From Amyelois transitella (Eukaryota; Arthropoda; Insecta; Lepidoptera; Pyralidae), in contig NC_083506.1 of assembly GCF_032362555.1 (NCBI RefSeq), positions 12,385,501 to 12,449,500 on the forward strand: a stretch of DNA of 64,000 bases. Direction: 5' to 3'. The notes beneath the pieces are model-generated. The model did no database searches, was not told the origin of the DNA, and saw nothing but the letters and a program-made list of their open reading frames with translations. Within the stretch, counting starts at the first letter, position 1; every line of letters starts with the position of its first letter. Below are positions 20,401 through 30,602 of the stretch, one piece after another. The translations under genes and the position numbers were made by a program.

Positions 20401-23400
20401 AGTCGCCCTCTGCCGAAAATATGGGGTGCGCAAACCAGCCGAACTGAAAGAATAAAATAATTAGAATAGGTACTTTATATATAACTAGCTGTGCCTGCGA
20501 CTTCGTCTTAATGGCCACGTTCAGCTATTTGGCTTAACGAAAGAATTGAGATACAACTGACAGTGACAGGTTGCTGGCCCATCGCTTAAAAAAGAATCCC
20601 AAATTTGTAAGCCTATCCCTTAGTCGCCTTTTACGACATCCATGGGAAAGAGATGGGAGTGGTCCTATTCTTTTTTTGTATTGGTGCCGGGAACCACACG
20701 GCTATCATATTCAATGAGAAGACTTACCATAAATTGTCTTGCAGTTTCAGCCGCCTGCTTATCTTCCTTAGAAGTGGTCTCAGGTTCGATCCATGACATG
20801 TCCAGTGTGATTCCAATGAGACCTGGAATGAAAGCCTGTTTTATTGACAGTTACTATACTGCCGTGTGGTTTCCGGTACTTTAAAATGGGAACTACTCCA
20901 TATCTTTCCCTGGTCATTCTTCATTGTGAAACATGTAGCAAGTGGAGATCTCTTATCATAACATCTCTCTCTCTTTCATAACATACATATTCCTTGCGGG
21001 GTAAACACAGCCAACAGTCCCGAAAAGACTGATAGGCCACGTTCAGCTTAGCTTAAAGATGGAATTGAGATTCGATATCAGTGACAGGTTGCCACCCCAA
21101 CGCCTAAAAAAAGAATCCCAAGTTTATACCTAAGCCTATCCCTCAGTCGCCTTTTACGACATCCACGAGAAAGAGACGGAGTGGTCCTATTCTTTTGTAT
21201 TAGTGCTGGGTTAACCGCACGGCACAAAAAAATTTAATATTCAAAATAATCCCTTACCGTGTGGCCGTGTGTCTGCCGTGTGGTTCCCGGCACCAGTACA
21301 AAAAAGAATAGGACCACTCCATCTCTATCCCATGTATGTCGTAAAAGGCGACTAAGGGATAGGCTAATATACTTGGGATTCTTTCTTTAGGCGATGCGCT
21401 AGCATCCTGTCACTATTTGAATCTCAATTCCATCTTAAAGCCAAATAAATAGCTGAACGTGGCCCATCAGTCTTCACAAGTCTGTTGGCTCCGTCTAACC
21501 CGCAAGGGATATAGACGTGATTATATGTATGTACTAGCTGTGCCCGCGACTTCGTCCGCGTGGAATAGTTATTTTGGGCATCATATTTATTTTTGCAAAC
21601 ATCCTCCTCAGGCGGTCAGGCGGTCACGCGTATTAGAAAGAACGCTGGTTCGCCGTATTAAATGTTTCGCTGCAAATTGCTTATAACGACTATATCCCAA
21701 AACCTATTCGTCTGATTTTTATACTGTAAATAGCAATTTTAGTCTACATGAAAAGCCGAAAGTAATAAACATATTTATTTGGATAAGGATTAATACTGAA
21801 TTAAAGAAAATTGGTTTCAAAATAACTTATGTTTATAATGAAAATAATAATCTTAAAAAATGAACATAAAAGTGGTTATTGTAAGTAAACCTTAAGAGAT
21901 AGATATATGATCTCGCTGACTTTTTTGTGGCAAAAAATGAGTACTTCACATCTTTAGTACATTGTTTTACTATATCTTTGTTGGTTTGCGCAGCGTTCGC
22001 GTGGAAAGCTCGCAGATGGCCGACTCATTCAACTTTCACCTGCATTGTTGACGTTTCCCGTAGGAAATCCGGGATAAAATGTAGCCTATAGCCTTCCTCG
22101 ATATTTATCGACTAGATACTCTCGATATTATTAGACTATCTAACAGTGAAAGAATAATTCAAATCGGTTCAGTAGTTTCTGAGATTAGCGCGTTTAAACA
22201 AACAAACAAACAAAACAAACTCTTCAGCTTTATAATATTAGTATAGAGTATAGATGTATGTATAAACTGTTACCTTTGCTGGTACCATTCTTTCTAGCTC
22301 GATACAAGGTGTATACCTTCCCGTGAGCCCTTAACACGTTATGACCGCACAGGTAGGCCTCAAACCCACTAGACCTGCCCCCCGGCGCATCATCACCCCC
22401 ATAACCGTCGTGACAAAAAGATAGAGGCTCATTGAACGTAATCCACATCTTGACAGGCCCGTCGAAATTGTCAAATAATACCTGGAACGGAGTAGATTAA
22501 GATATGTATAACATATGAGCACGTCTATATCCCCTGCGGGGTAGACAGAGCTGACAGTCATTGGAAGGCTGAAAGGCCACGTTCAGCTGTAACAGTAATT
22601 AGAAGACTGAAAAATACCTGTAACGGAGTAGATTAAGATATGTATAACATATGAGCACGTATATATCCCCTGCGGCGTAGACAGAGCTGACAGTCATTGG
22701 AAGGCTGAAAGGCCACGTTCAGATGTATGGTTTAATGATGGAATTGAGTTTCGAATAGTGATAGGTTGTTAGCCCATCGCCCAGAAGTGGAATACCAATT
22801 TATTTATAATTCCTTAGTTGCCTTTTGCGGTATCCATGGGAAAGAGATGGAGTGGTCCTATTCTTTAGTCTATTGGTGCCGGGAACCACATATAAAATAC
22901 ATTATATATAGTAACTTCTTTATTCCTTACGGGGTAGATAGTGCCAACAGTCTGACTGAAAGGCTACGTCATTTGTGACGATCAAATAGAGATGAAAATA
23001 TGATGAAAATTTTACAAATGGCATCTATCTACGAAAATTTATTATTTGATACTAGCGTGTTTAAACAAACCAACAGTCAAACTTCTCAGCTTTGATGAAT
23101 GAGAACTCGTCAAAGTGAGATTATTATCTTTCTGACTTGAAATTTCAAGAGTCCCTCCATAATTTAATAGTTTTTTCTAGTTCATAAAATGAAACATTTT
23201 TTTTTTGTGTTTAAATCTTAAACTGATGCACAGATTTCGGTAAAATTTGCAACAAAGACTACCTACACCATCAAACTTAAAAAATGCATACATAAAATCA
23301 CGCGTATTTCCCGGGAAATAGGCAGAGACTACGAGTACATCTTTCCACTTGCCACGATCCCTTCATACTTCTTTCGCTTCATCACCATTCATAACTCTCT

Positions 23401-26400
23401 TCATGCAATGTTTCCTTTGAAAATAATAAGTTTAGGCGTTAAGAATAAAAATCTTCGATACACACTGTAGCGTAATCCAGGAAGTAGTCAGCCATCATGG
23501 GGTTGGTCCAGCCCCCCAGGTCCTGTAACGGCTGGGGCAGGTCCCAATGGTACATGGTCACGACTGGCGCTATATGGTTCCGCTTCAATTCCGTGATCAG
23601 GTCCTGGTAGTACTTAACTCCTTCCTCGTTTATCTCACTGGAATATTACATACATATAGTCACGTCTGTATCCCTTACGGGATAGACAGAGCCTATAGTT
23701 CCGAAATGACTGAATGGCCACGTTCAGCTGCTCGGCTTAATGATAGAATTGAGATTCAAAAAGTGACAGGTTGCTAGCCCATCGCCTAAAACAAGAATCC
23801 CAAGTTTATAAGCCTACCCCTTAGTCGCCTTTTACAACATCCATGGGAAAGAGATGTAGTGGTCCTATTCTTTTTTGTATTGATGCCGGGAACCACACGG
23901 CACTAATAAATAAGTCAATTAAAACATTCAATTCAATATTGTGTCTATATGGTTATTAAAAAGGTTAAATTAGGAGAGTAAAGTCATGAGCTTGTAGCCT
24001 ACGCTCTTACGGTGATGGAATACATCGTGTGGAAACCTGCACATTGAGGCAACTGCATGTGTCAACATGATCGATTAAAGACAGTTTACCTGCAAAGGTT
24101 GCGGAGGTCAGATGGGAGTCGCTTCTTGTTATCACCCAATCCAGGATCCATGGTCAAAGGCAAACCCAGAGCTCTTTTCCAGAGAGGTAATAACGCACAT
24201 ACATACATACATATGATCACGTCTTTATCCCTTACGGGGTAGACAGAGCCAACAGTCTCGAAAAGACTGATAGGCCACGTTCAGCTGTTTGGCTTAATGA
24301 TAGAATTGAGATTCAAATAGTGACGGGTTGCTAGCCCATCGCCTAAAAGAAGAATCCCAAGTTTATAAGTCTTAGTCGCCTTTTAAGACATCCATGGGAA
24401 CGAGATGGAGTGGTCCTATTCTTTTTCTTTTTATTGATGCCGGGAACCACACGGCACAGGTGAGAATGTAACTGAGATTTACGCAAAAAAAAGGGCTCTT
24501 TCTTGCATGATCAAGCTTGCATGAAGAGAGTTATGAAGATGCTCTTCTTGGTACAGTACACGGCAGAGAAGCCCGACCCATGCTAATGTTCTCAATTTAT
24601 ATCACTGGTCACTTTTTCTCTGCTGTTGACTGTACTTTAAACTCACTTGCTGAACCCAGTGGGCAGTATCCTCGACCAGGATATAGAGAACCTGTAGAAG
24701 TTGACTCCTAGCTGCTTCAAAAGGCCCACGTCTTCCTTCCACTGGTGGTAGGAGTCGGCTGCCACGTCGCCATTTTGGTGGTCGAATACCCTTTCTGGGT
24801 GCTCGTGGGTGTAGCGGTCCCAGATGTTTTCCCCTTTACCTGGAAGCCGTAAAAATACAATACAATACAATGCAATGCAATACAATGCAATGCAATGCAA
24901 TGCAACACAACGCAACACAACACAACGCAACACAACACAACACAACACAATACAATGCAATGCAATGCAATACAATAATAACACTTTATTGCACCAATAA
25001 ATTACAGCAAATTCACAATAATGTATTAAAACATAGCAGCTCAGAAGGCGATCTTATCAATAAAAGCGATCTCTTCCAGGTAACCTGTAAATTGTGTATA
25101 AAACTTCACCCAGAGAAAAGGTTAGCAGTTGGCGCTGAGTTAAATTATAGTCTATTCTATTGTCAATATATACATACATACATACATACATGGTCACGTC
25201 TATATCCCTTGCGGGGTAGACAGAGCCAACAGTCTTGAAAAGACTGAATGGCCACGTTCAGCTATTTGGCTTAATGATAGAATTGAGATTCAAATAGTGA
25301 CAGGTTGCTAGCCCATCGCCTTAAAAAGAATCCCAAGTTTATAGGTACATACATAAATATGTTATAAATATTATCAACCTACATAAATATACATAAGATA
25401 AATCACATACCCGGGATGGACATTGTACCAAAGCTATAGTGAGAAGTTATGAAGTAAGAAAATGAAGTTAAAGATTTTCAAAGAGAATTGATATAAAAAA
25501 ACTCATATTTTAATTATATCTAAGCTAAATGCCGTGTGGTACAATAAAAAAATCACTCCATTAAATTCATGGATGTGCCGTGTGGCTCCCGGCACTAATA
25601 GAAAAAATAATAGGACCACTCCTTCTCATTCCCATGGATGTCGTGAAAGGCGACTTATAGATAGGCTTATAAACTTGTGAATCTTATTTTAGGCGACGGG
25701 CTAGCAACCTGTCACTATTTGAATCTCAATTCCATTAATGAGCTAAACAGCTGAACGTGGCCTTTCAGTCTTTCCAAGACTGTTGGCTCTGTTCACCCCG
25801 CAAGACGTAGAAGGAAGGATATAGTAATAATAATAATCTGTATGTATGAAATTCATACATACAGACATATTATTACTATATTTATTGGGATGATTGTATT
25901 GATTTATTGCACAATTTTTTTTACCTGATACATTCCAAGCCCCTTCCACCTGGTAGGAAGCTGTGGCGACGCCAAAGGCAAACCCTGGGGGGAAACAAGC
26001 ACCAGATTTCTCAGCAACGTGAGCGGCGTTCACACTAGAATAGAATAGAATAGATTTATTTTCAAAATTGGATACAAGGTATCACTTATTGACGTCACAT
26101 AACTTAAATCTAATTATAACTACTACCGCTTCCAAAGCGCATGTGTAGAAGAAGCGGCGGAACAAACTACACTGCAGCATTTTCATAGGACGTCAATTTA
26201 CAAATATAGATCTCTTAAATCTAAATCGTGGATTAGACGAATAAACATAAAATGTTTTACTTATGTGGCAACATATATACGCCACAAGTCACAAAAACAA
26301 AATCACGCGACGCTATCAGTCAAAAACAATGAATAGTCTAAATCGCGCAAGCAAAGATTTCACGGATTAGAGCATATATTCAACCTACGACACAACATCG

Positions 26401-27084
26401 TTGGAGCCCCAGGCATAACACCTAGCCTGGCGGATCTTCCCTTTGGTGGCGGTCGAGCCGAATCATCGCTCCCGCTACACTTTACATATAGTTATTTATT
26501 CATTCAAACTTCACAAAATACTAATGTAACAAGGCGTAGGTTAATATTGATTGTATGAAGAGATTAATAAATATGGATGACAAACATACACACATACATA
26601 TAATCACGCCTATATCCCTTGCGAGGTAGACAGAGCCAACAGTCTTGAAAATACTGATAGGCCATGTTCAGCTGTTTGGCTTAATGATAGAATTGAGATT
26701 CAAATAGTGACAGGTTGCTAGCCCATCGCCCAAAAGAAGAATCCCAAGTTTATAAGTCTATTCCTTTGCATTACATTACGTATATAAAAAAAAACTAATT
26801 GAGTATTTTGTTTATAACCTTTTTCTCGTCATAACATACATATTCAAAACTGCATTAAAAAATATATAGTAATAAAATTTACCGATATCACGTTACTTCT
26901 ACGGGGTAGACATAGCCAAAAGTCACAAGGGTAAAGATCAAGTTTATCTTAAACTTAAAATAGATAGATAATTAGCCACAATTTAGCTTAATAATATAGC
27001 CTATCCTATTGCAGGCTAGCTAAATTGATCTCACCTGTACCAGCAGACACAAAACGCACTAACAATTTTCCAGAATTCACCCAT
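17494..27084 (-). CDS. Secreted beta-glucosidase, glycoside hydrolase family 1 (myrosinase/lactase-phlorizin-like), ten exons
   Basis: Exons in transcription order: 27084-27035, 26034-25925, 24839-24647, 23637-23466, 22481-22274, 20822-20728, 20443-20297, 19459-19304, 18543-18302, 17635-17494. All borders are GT-AG, phases agree, and the sum is 1515 nt, 504 residues plus stop. Exon 1 encodes a hydrophobic signal peptide ([16 protein letters not shown]). Then follow the family 1 start ([18 protein letters not shown]), the acid/base glutamate in TFNEP (E193), the nucleophile in VTENG (E403), and the aglycone-side WSLIDNFEW motif. The two catalytic glutamates are ~210 residues apart, usual for the family, so the enzyme looks active. 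Known relatives hydrolyse beta-glucosides in the insect gut or act on plant glycosides; the substrate cannot be read from the sequence. The promoter has a TATA-like box and doubled TCAGT initiator. Several splice sites are crowded by repeats. Confidence 0.93.
17672..17915 (+). mobile_element. SINE-A in glucosidase intron 9
   Basis: Degenerate hairpin end (GGCGTGGTTCCCGGCACC) and a GTATGTATG tail, 37 bp from exon 10. Confidence 0.7.
18033..18115. mobile_element. 83 bp palindromic MITE-like element
   Basis: Arms GTTTTTATCGCGCGATAAAC and TTTATCGCGCGAAAAC face each other around a ~40 bp centre. A related diverged copy is at 11152. A SINE-A scrap follows at 18180-18262. Confidence 0.6.
18663..19010 (-). 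mobile_element. Rep-H element in glucosidase intron 8
   Basis: Reverse copy of the family interrupted at 44567-47168: ACTAGCTTCCGCCAGCGACC ... TTTCACGTGATGAACATACA. 19011-19303 shows no repeat. Confidence 0.55.
19520..19602 (+). mobile_element. SINE-A 3' end
   Basis: Only the CTACCCCGCAAGGG hairpin and ATGT tail, ~60 bp from the exon 8 acceptor of the glucosidase. Confidence 0.65.
19718..19986 (+). mobile_element. SINE-A, full length
   Basis: GTGCCG...CGGCGCC hairpin end and ATGTATGTATG tail; intron 7. Confidence 0.75.
20052..20290 (+). mobile_element. LINE-B fragment with an expanded 12 bp satellite tail
   Basis: LINE-B 3' end (20052-20190), then about eight units of GTATGTATGTAA (20192-20286). 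It ends ~10 bp from the 5' splice site of glucosidase exon 7 (20297). Confidence 0.75.
20479..20703 (-). mobile_element. SINE-A joined to a Helitron stub
   Basis: The first ~30 bp are a Helitron-like terminus (ACTAGCTGTGCCTGCGAC), then a SINE-A from the middle to its hairpin end. Lies between glucosidase exons 6 and 7. Confidence 0.6.
20976..21227 (-). mobile_element. SINE-A
   Basis: Complete but diverged copy, preceded by a SINE-A hairpin scrap (20862-20940). Intron 5 of the glucosidase. Confidence 0.7.
21270..21535 (+). mobile_element. SINE-A, full length
   Basis: Hairpin end TGCCGTGTGGTTCCCGGCAC; tail ends directly at the Helitron-like element at 21535. Confidence 0.75.
21535..22255 (-). 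mobile_element. Longer Helitron-like element with extra interior DNA
   Basis: Same termini as the ~250 bp copies, but ~720 bp long, with a ~470 bp interior (21585-22060) not found in the others. Confidence 0.55.
22477..22750 (-). repeat. Tandem duplication over the exon 5 acceptor of the glucosidase
   Basis: Two 136 bp units (22477-22612 and 22613-22748). Each contains minus-strand TAATCTACTCCGTT(C/A)CAG followed by GTATT, plus part of a SINE-A. The downstream one is the real acceptor at 22482. Confidence 0.75.
22640..22970 (-). mobile_element. SINE-A copy plus a second partial head
   Basis: SINE-A to about 22890 (ends GGGAACCACA), then a diverged ~60 bp piece of another copy. Confidence 0.6.
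23286..23410 (-). mobile_element. LINE-B fragment
   Basis: CATAAAATCACGCGTATTTC...ATTCATAACTCTCTTCATGC; intron 4 of the glucosidase, 55 bp from exon 4. Confidence 0.6.
23647..23903 (-). mobile_element. SINE-A, full length, next to glucosidase exon 4
   Basis: Starts 10 bp from the exon 4 acceptor (23637), so the intron end is almost entirely SINE-derived. Confidence 0.75.
24000..24460. mobile_element. Rep-E fragment followed by SINE-A
   Basis: 24000-24190 is Rep-E (+). 24198-24460 is a full SINE-A (-). Both lie in intron 3 of the glucosidase. Confidence 0.6.
24855..24977. repeat. Pentanucleotide microsatellite (AATAC/AATGC/AACAC)n
   Basis: About 24 imperfect 5 bp units, 16 bp from the exon 3 acceptor of the glucosidase. 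Followed by ACTTTATTGCACC, a common 3' end of lepidopteran elements. Produces the long meaningless frames seen on both strands here. Confidence 0.85.
25165..25815. mobile_element. Two SINE-A copies in glucosidase intron 2
   Basis: 25165-25345 (-), truncated, and 25575-25815 (+) with hairpin GTGCCG...CGGCAC. AT-rich DNA without features lies between. Confidence 0.65.
26036..26205 (+). mobile_element. SINE-C at the exon 2 acceptor of the glucosidase
   Basis: Begins (AATAG)n directly against exon 2 (26034). On the minus strand this end reads TCTATTCTATTCTATTCTAG and serves as the pyrimidine tract of the acceptor. 26206-26590 shows nothing that I recognise. Confidence 0.7.
26593..26765 (-). mobile_element. 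SINE-A, truncated
   Basis: Runs from the ACAT end to CCCAAGTTTATAAGTC; intron 1 of the glucosidase. Confidence 0.65.
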
Positions 27085-27138
27085 AATGGCTTATCACTAT
27101 AGGTCCATCCGTTTAGAACAACTACATAGGTCTGTGAG

Positions 27139-27176
27139 ACTGAACTGATAAACTATTGGCCCCGCTTTTAATTATA
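27139..27176 (-). promoter_or_regulatory. Core promoter of the beta-glucosidase gene
   Basis: On the minus strand a TATAAT box (27176-27171) is followed ~30 bp later by two overlapping TCAGT initiators (27148-27144 and 27143-27139). This puts the start of transcription about 60 nt before the ATG at 27084. Spacing and motifs fit arthropod TATA/Inr promoters. Confidence 0.55.
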
Positions 27177-27239
27177 AATGTATTATAAACAAACATACAG
27201 GGTGTGTATTTTAAATTATGCTATTATATTTCTGTTCTA

Positions 27240-27470
27240 AAGTGCCGTGTGGTTCCCGCGACACTTAAGTAGAGAACCACTTCATATCTTTCCCATGGAC
27301 TAAAAGGCGACTAAGGGATAGGCTTATAAACTAGGGATTTTTCTTTTAGGCGACCGACTAGCATATTGTCACAATTTGAATCTACCATCAGCTGAACGTG
27401 GCCTTTCAATCTTTTCAAACTGTTTGGCTCTGTCTACCCTGTAGGAGATAATGGCGTGATTCTTTGTATA
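27240..27470 (+). mobile_element. SINE-A upstream of the glucosidase promoter
   Basis: Diverged copy starting GTGCCGTGTGGTTCCCGC, ~65 bp from the TATA-like box. Confidence 0.65.
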
Positions 27471-27502
27471 TCTGTATAAAAAAATATAAAACTAAGGTAG
27501 TT

Positions 27503-27760
27503 ATGGAAGGCTTCTGTGGCGCAGCATTAGTGCGCATGTCTGTGACACCAGAGGTCCCGGGTTCGAATCCCGGCCAGTGCATGTTGAGAAACGAACTTTC
27601 TCTGATTGGCCTGGTTCTTGGATGTTTATCTATAAAAGTTTTTATTAAAAAAAAAAATAGTATCGTTGAGTTAATATCTCGTAACACGAGTATTGAACAT
27701 ACTTTGAGATTATAACTTAATCTGTGTTATCTGTCCCGTAGATATTTATTTATAAGAAAA
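27503..27760 (+). mobile_element. SINE-T
   Basis: tRNA-like head with B box GGTTCGAATCC and body ATTGGCCTGGTTCTTGGATG; AT-rich end. 27761-28177 shows nothing recognised. Confidence 0.75.
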
Positions 27761-28177
27761 TCTCTGAAATTAGATACTTCCGCACCAACTATTATTTAAA
27801 CTTTGTCAGAAAACCTACTAACTGAAGTTTAGCAAAGGCATCTATAAATCTCAAGTCATCTTGTTAAACGTGGCTTAAGGTCATATGAATATCGGCTCTG
27901 TCTACCCAGTAATGGAACAAGACATGAAATGTGTTTGTCATCTAGAAAAATATAATTTTATCTTTAATGTTAACATTCTCATGTATATTATACACTGATA
28001 ACAGAGTATTCTTACGTATTGATAATAAAGTCATCGGCATCATTAATTACTTAATTATTTAATATTGTTTTGTATTATCTGTGGGCCGTAACATAATAAG
28101 TTTCATGAGTAAATAAGATCAAGGAGAGATATCTGAAACTAATGAATGAAATTTGTTTACTCAAGATTGTTTTTGTA

Positions 28178-28345
28178 GTCCTGGTAAAGGGTCAGGTCAA
28201 GAGTACCCGAAACCACCAAGCTTGCATGAAGATAGTTATGAATGTGGATGTGAAGTATGCAGAGATCGTGGCAAGTGGAAAGATGTAGTCTCTGCCTACT
28301 CCTCCGGAATAGAGGCGTGATTTTCTGTATGTATGTATGTTTCCG
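28178..28345 (+). mobile_element. LINE-B 3' fragment
   Basis: CCTGGTAAAGGGTCAGGTCA...GATTTTCTGTATGTATGTATG. Confidence 0.65.
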
Positions 28346-28431
28346 TAGCGGGAACTATAGTTTGGCTCGACCGCCATTATTTCGCCATATTTTCAAAAGC
28401 GCACCCTGGGCTCCTCCCTATAAATTTTACA

Positions 28432-28705
28432 TAACTATATTATAAAGCTGAAAATTTTGTTTGTTTGTTTGAACCCGCTACTCTCAGGAACTACTGGTTC
28501 GAACGAAAAATTCTTTTTCTGTTTAGTAGACTATTTATCGAGGAAGGCTTTACACTATTTACGAGTATCATTACACTGCAACTATAAGGAGCAAAGAAAT
28601 AATGGAATATGTGAAAAAAAAACGGGGAAAGTTATTCATCATTGAGGGCTTCAATGATGCCCACAATAACTATTCCAAGCGGACGAAGTCGCGGGCACAG
28701 CAGTG
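28432..28705 (+). mobile_element. Helitron-like element
   Basis: Same family and strand as 68-313; ends GTCGCGGGCACAGCAG. Confidence 0.6.
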
Positions 28706-28807
28706 TGTAATAAATATTATCTATAATAACCATTAACATGCTATAGATAATTAATGGCTGACCAGGAGAAAATATGTTTTATGCTACACCTTATCAAAAG
28801 CAAATTA

Positions 28808-29160
28808 AGATTCTATTCTACATACATACATAAAGTCACGTCTATATCCCTTGCGGGACAGACAGAGCCGAATCTTAAAAAGACTGAATGGCCACAGTCG
28901 GCTGTATGGATTTATGATGGAATTGAGATTGCCGTGTGGTTCCCGGCACCAATACAAAAAGGAATAGGACCACTCCATCTCTTTCCCATAGATGTCGTAA
29001 AAGGCGACTAAGGGATAGGCTTATAAATTTGGGATTCTTCTTGTAGGCGATTGGCTAGAAACCTGTCACTATTTGAATCTCAATTATATCATTAAGCCGT
29101 CCTTTATAAGACTATTGGCGCTGTCTTCCCCCAAGGTATATATACGTGACTATGTATGAA
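28808..29160. mobile_element. Two SINE-A copies in opposite orientation
   Basis: 28808-28930 (-), cut off in its middle, then a full (+) copy at 28931-29160 whose hairpin end begins at the cut. 29161-29700 holds no repeat or gene that I recognise. Confidence 0.65.
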
Positions 29161-29755
29161 TGTGTAATATAGATTTTTTGCCAATTTCTTTGAAGTACAG
29201 ACATCGCGGTCAGTTACTATTTTATTATAGGTACGTTTATTGTAGGTATGGATTTTTATCGAGTGTTGATAAAAAAGCGTCATCTCCCAGCACTTCTCCA
29301 GGTCAAACTTAAGAAAACGGCAAATAGATTTAAAAAAAATGCCATTAGCTCGTAATATGGTAGGTATCCATAAGGAATCGACAAAACAAATGGTTAAATT
29401 TGACTCTATTATGAATGGTAACTGGGGGCAGACACAGACTAACTCAAGGTCAAAGACGTCAAAGAGTTAAATGTAATCAATAACTTTATAACTATAAACC
29501 TAACTATTTTTACCTATTTGATACCTTTTAAATCATGTCATGTCATATATTTTTTAATGGCAAAGCGCTGAAATTACTAGAATAATACACTAAAAATACT
29601 AACAAGGTCATTGCCGTCGAATTATCTGGATTATAAAATCTAGAAAAGTAAGCTATAAACAACTCAGCTACTCACCGCTAGATGTCGCTAGTTTCCATAT
29701 AATGACGGCATGGGATAGTGCGGGGTCGGGCGACGAGCACGGGGCATCGCGGGCT

Positions 29756-29790
29756 TTCCAGAATGCTTTCTGTATTGTTCGTGAATATTC
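29756..29790 (+). promoter_or_regulatory. Heat-shock elements upstream of the first sHSP gene
   Basis: A perfect three-unit heat-shock element TTC-GT-GAA-TA-TTC lies at 29778-29790. A two-unit element TTC-CA-GAA lies at 29756-29763. Both are 30-65 bp upstream of the TATA box, the usual place for HSF binding. Confidence 0.8.
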
Positions 29791-29819
29791 TGGTAGGTGG
29801 CGCTATAACTCAGCGCCCA

Positions 29820-29856
29820 TATAAAAGCGGGAAGCGCGCCTAGCGGTGCAGTCAGT
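29820..29856 (+). promoter_or_regulatory. TATA box and initiator of the first sHSP gene
   Basis: TATAAAAG at 29820-29827 and a TCAGT initiator at 29852-29856, ~33 bp apart. The inferred 5' UTR is ~78 nt, A-rich and intronless, as is usual for heat-inducible genes. Confidence 0.75.
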
Positions 29857-29931
29857 AAAGTAACGACAAACAAAACAATTCTTACAAGAGTGTGAGAAAC
29901 TAAGGAGTGCGCAAAAACAAATTTATCAAAA

Positions 29932-30510
29932 ATGTCTCTGTTGCCATATTTTGATCTGGAACGACCTTTCCGCCTCATGGAGAGGGAATTCTTCAGGCCA
30001 AACGAATATTTCGGCTTCTCGCCATTTTCTTTAGCACACAGGAACTTCGGCGATCCAAGACACTGGAACAACTCATTCCGGCCATTGGAAACCCTGATGC
30101 GGCCCATGGAACAGCTGTCGGCGGCCATGAACCAACTGGCACTGAACGAGTTAGGTACAAAAATTACTACCGACGATGAGAAATTCCAGGTGAACGTGGA
30201 CGTGCAACATTTCGCGCCAGAAGAGATAAATGTCAAAGTACTCGACGGCCAAGTTGTCATTGAAGGTAAACATGAAGAGAAGCGAGACGATCACGGATAC
30301 GTTTCTAGGCATTTCGTGAGGAGGTATGCGCTACCACAAGGATGTTTGCCTGACACTGTGGAGTCGAAGTTATCTTCAGATGGTGTTTTGACCGTCACCG
30401 CGCCAAAAGTCTTGGCTTTGCCGTCGACAGGTGAGCGGATTGTGCCAATAACCCACACTGGGCCAATCAAGAAGCAAATCGGATCTAATGAATTAGCCGA
30501 GGCTAAGTGA
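29932..30510 (+). CDS. Small heat-shock protein, Hsp20/alpha-crystallin family (lethal(2)essential-for-life-like)
   Basis: Intronless 192-residue protein. The N-terminal arm begins MSLLPYFDLERPFRLM, typical of insect sHSPs. The alpha-crystallin domain spans about residues 82-160 (EKFQVNVDVQHFAPEEI, the HEEKRDDHGYVSRHF arginine-rich strand, SSDGVLTVTAP). The C-terminal IxI-type motif is IVPI (170-173), which docks onto the beta4-beta8 groove of a neighbouring subunit in this family. It acts as an ATP-independent chaperone that holds unfolding proteins in the cytosol. Strong heat-shock elements plus TATA predict heat induction. Start chosen at the ATG after an A-rich leader, ~78 nt from the initiator. 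Its nearest relative here is the sHSP at 32038-32583 on the other strand. Confidence 0.95.
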   Translation: MSLLPYFDLERPFRLMEREFFRPNEYFGFSPFSLAHRNFGDPRHWNNSFRPLETLMRPMEQLSAAMNQLALNELGTKITTDDEKFQVNVDVQHFAPEEINVKVLDGQVVIEGKHEEKRDDHGYVSRHFVRRYALPQGCLPDTVESKLSSDGVLTVTAPKVLALPSTGERIVPITHTGPIKKQIGSNELAEAK

Positions 30511-30596
30511 ATACGTCGAAAATAGTCATTTTTTTAAAGACTGATTACTTTTTTTTAATAATACCTGTGCTATGATTTTGTGATTACCGCCTATGT

Positions 30597-30602
30597 AATA
30601 AA
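30597..30602 (+). terminator. Poly(A) signal of the first sHSP gene
   Basis: AATAAA 87 nt after the stop codon, followed by a T-rich stretch (30620-30634). Standard polyadenylation layout. Confidence 0.7.

Noticed and set aside
24643-25238. Frames of 82-122 codons on both strands with Cys/Ile/Ala or Asn/Gln/Thr repeats
   Set aside because: Produced by the pentanucleotide microsatellite. Only the minus-strand part at 24839-24647 is a real exon (glucosidase exon 3).
29688-30260. 190-codon frame on the minus strand
   Set aside because: It is the antisense shadow of the sHSP gene at 29932, with no family resemblance.
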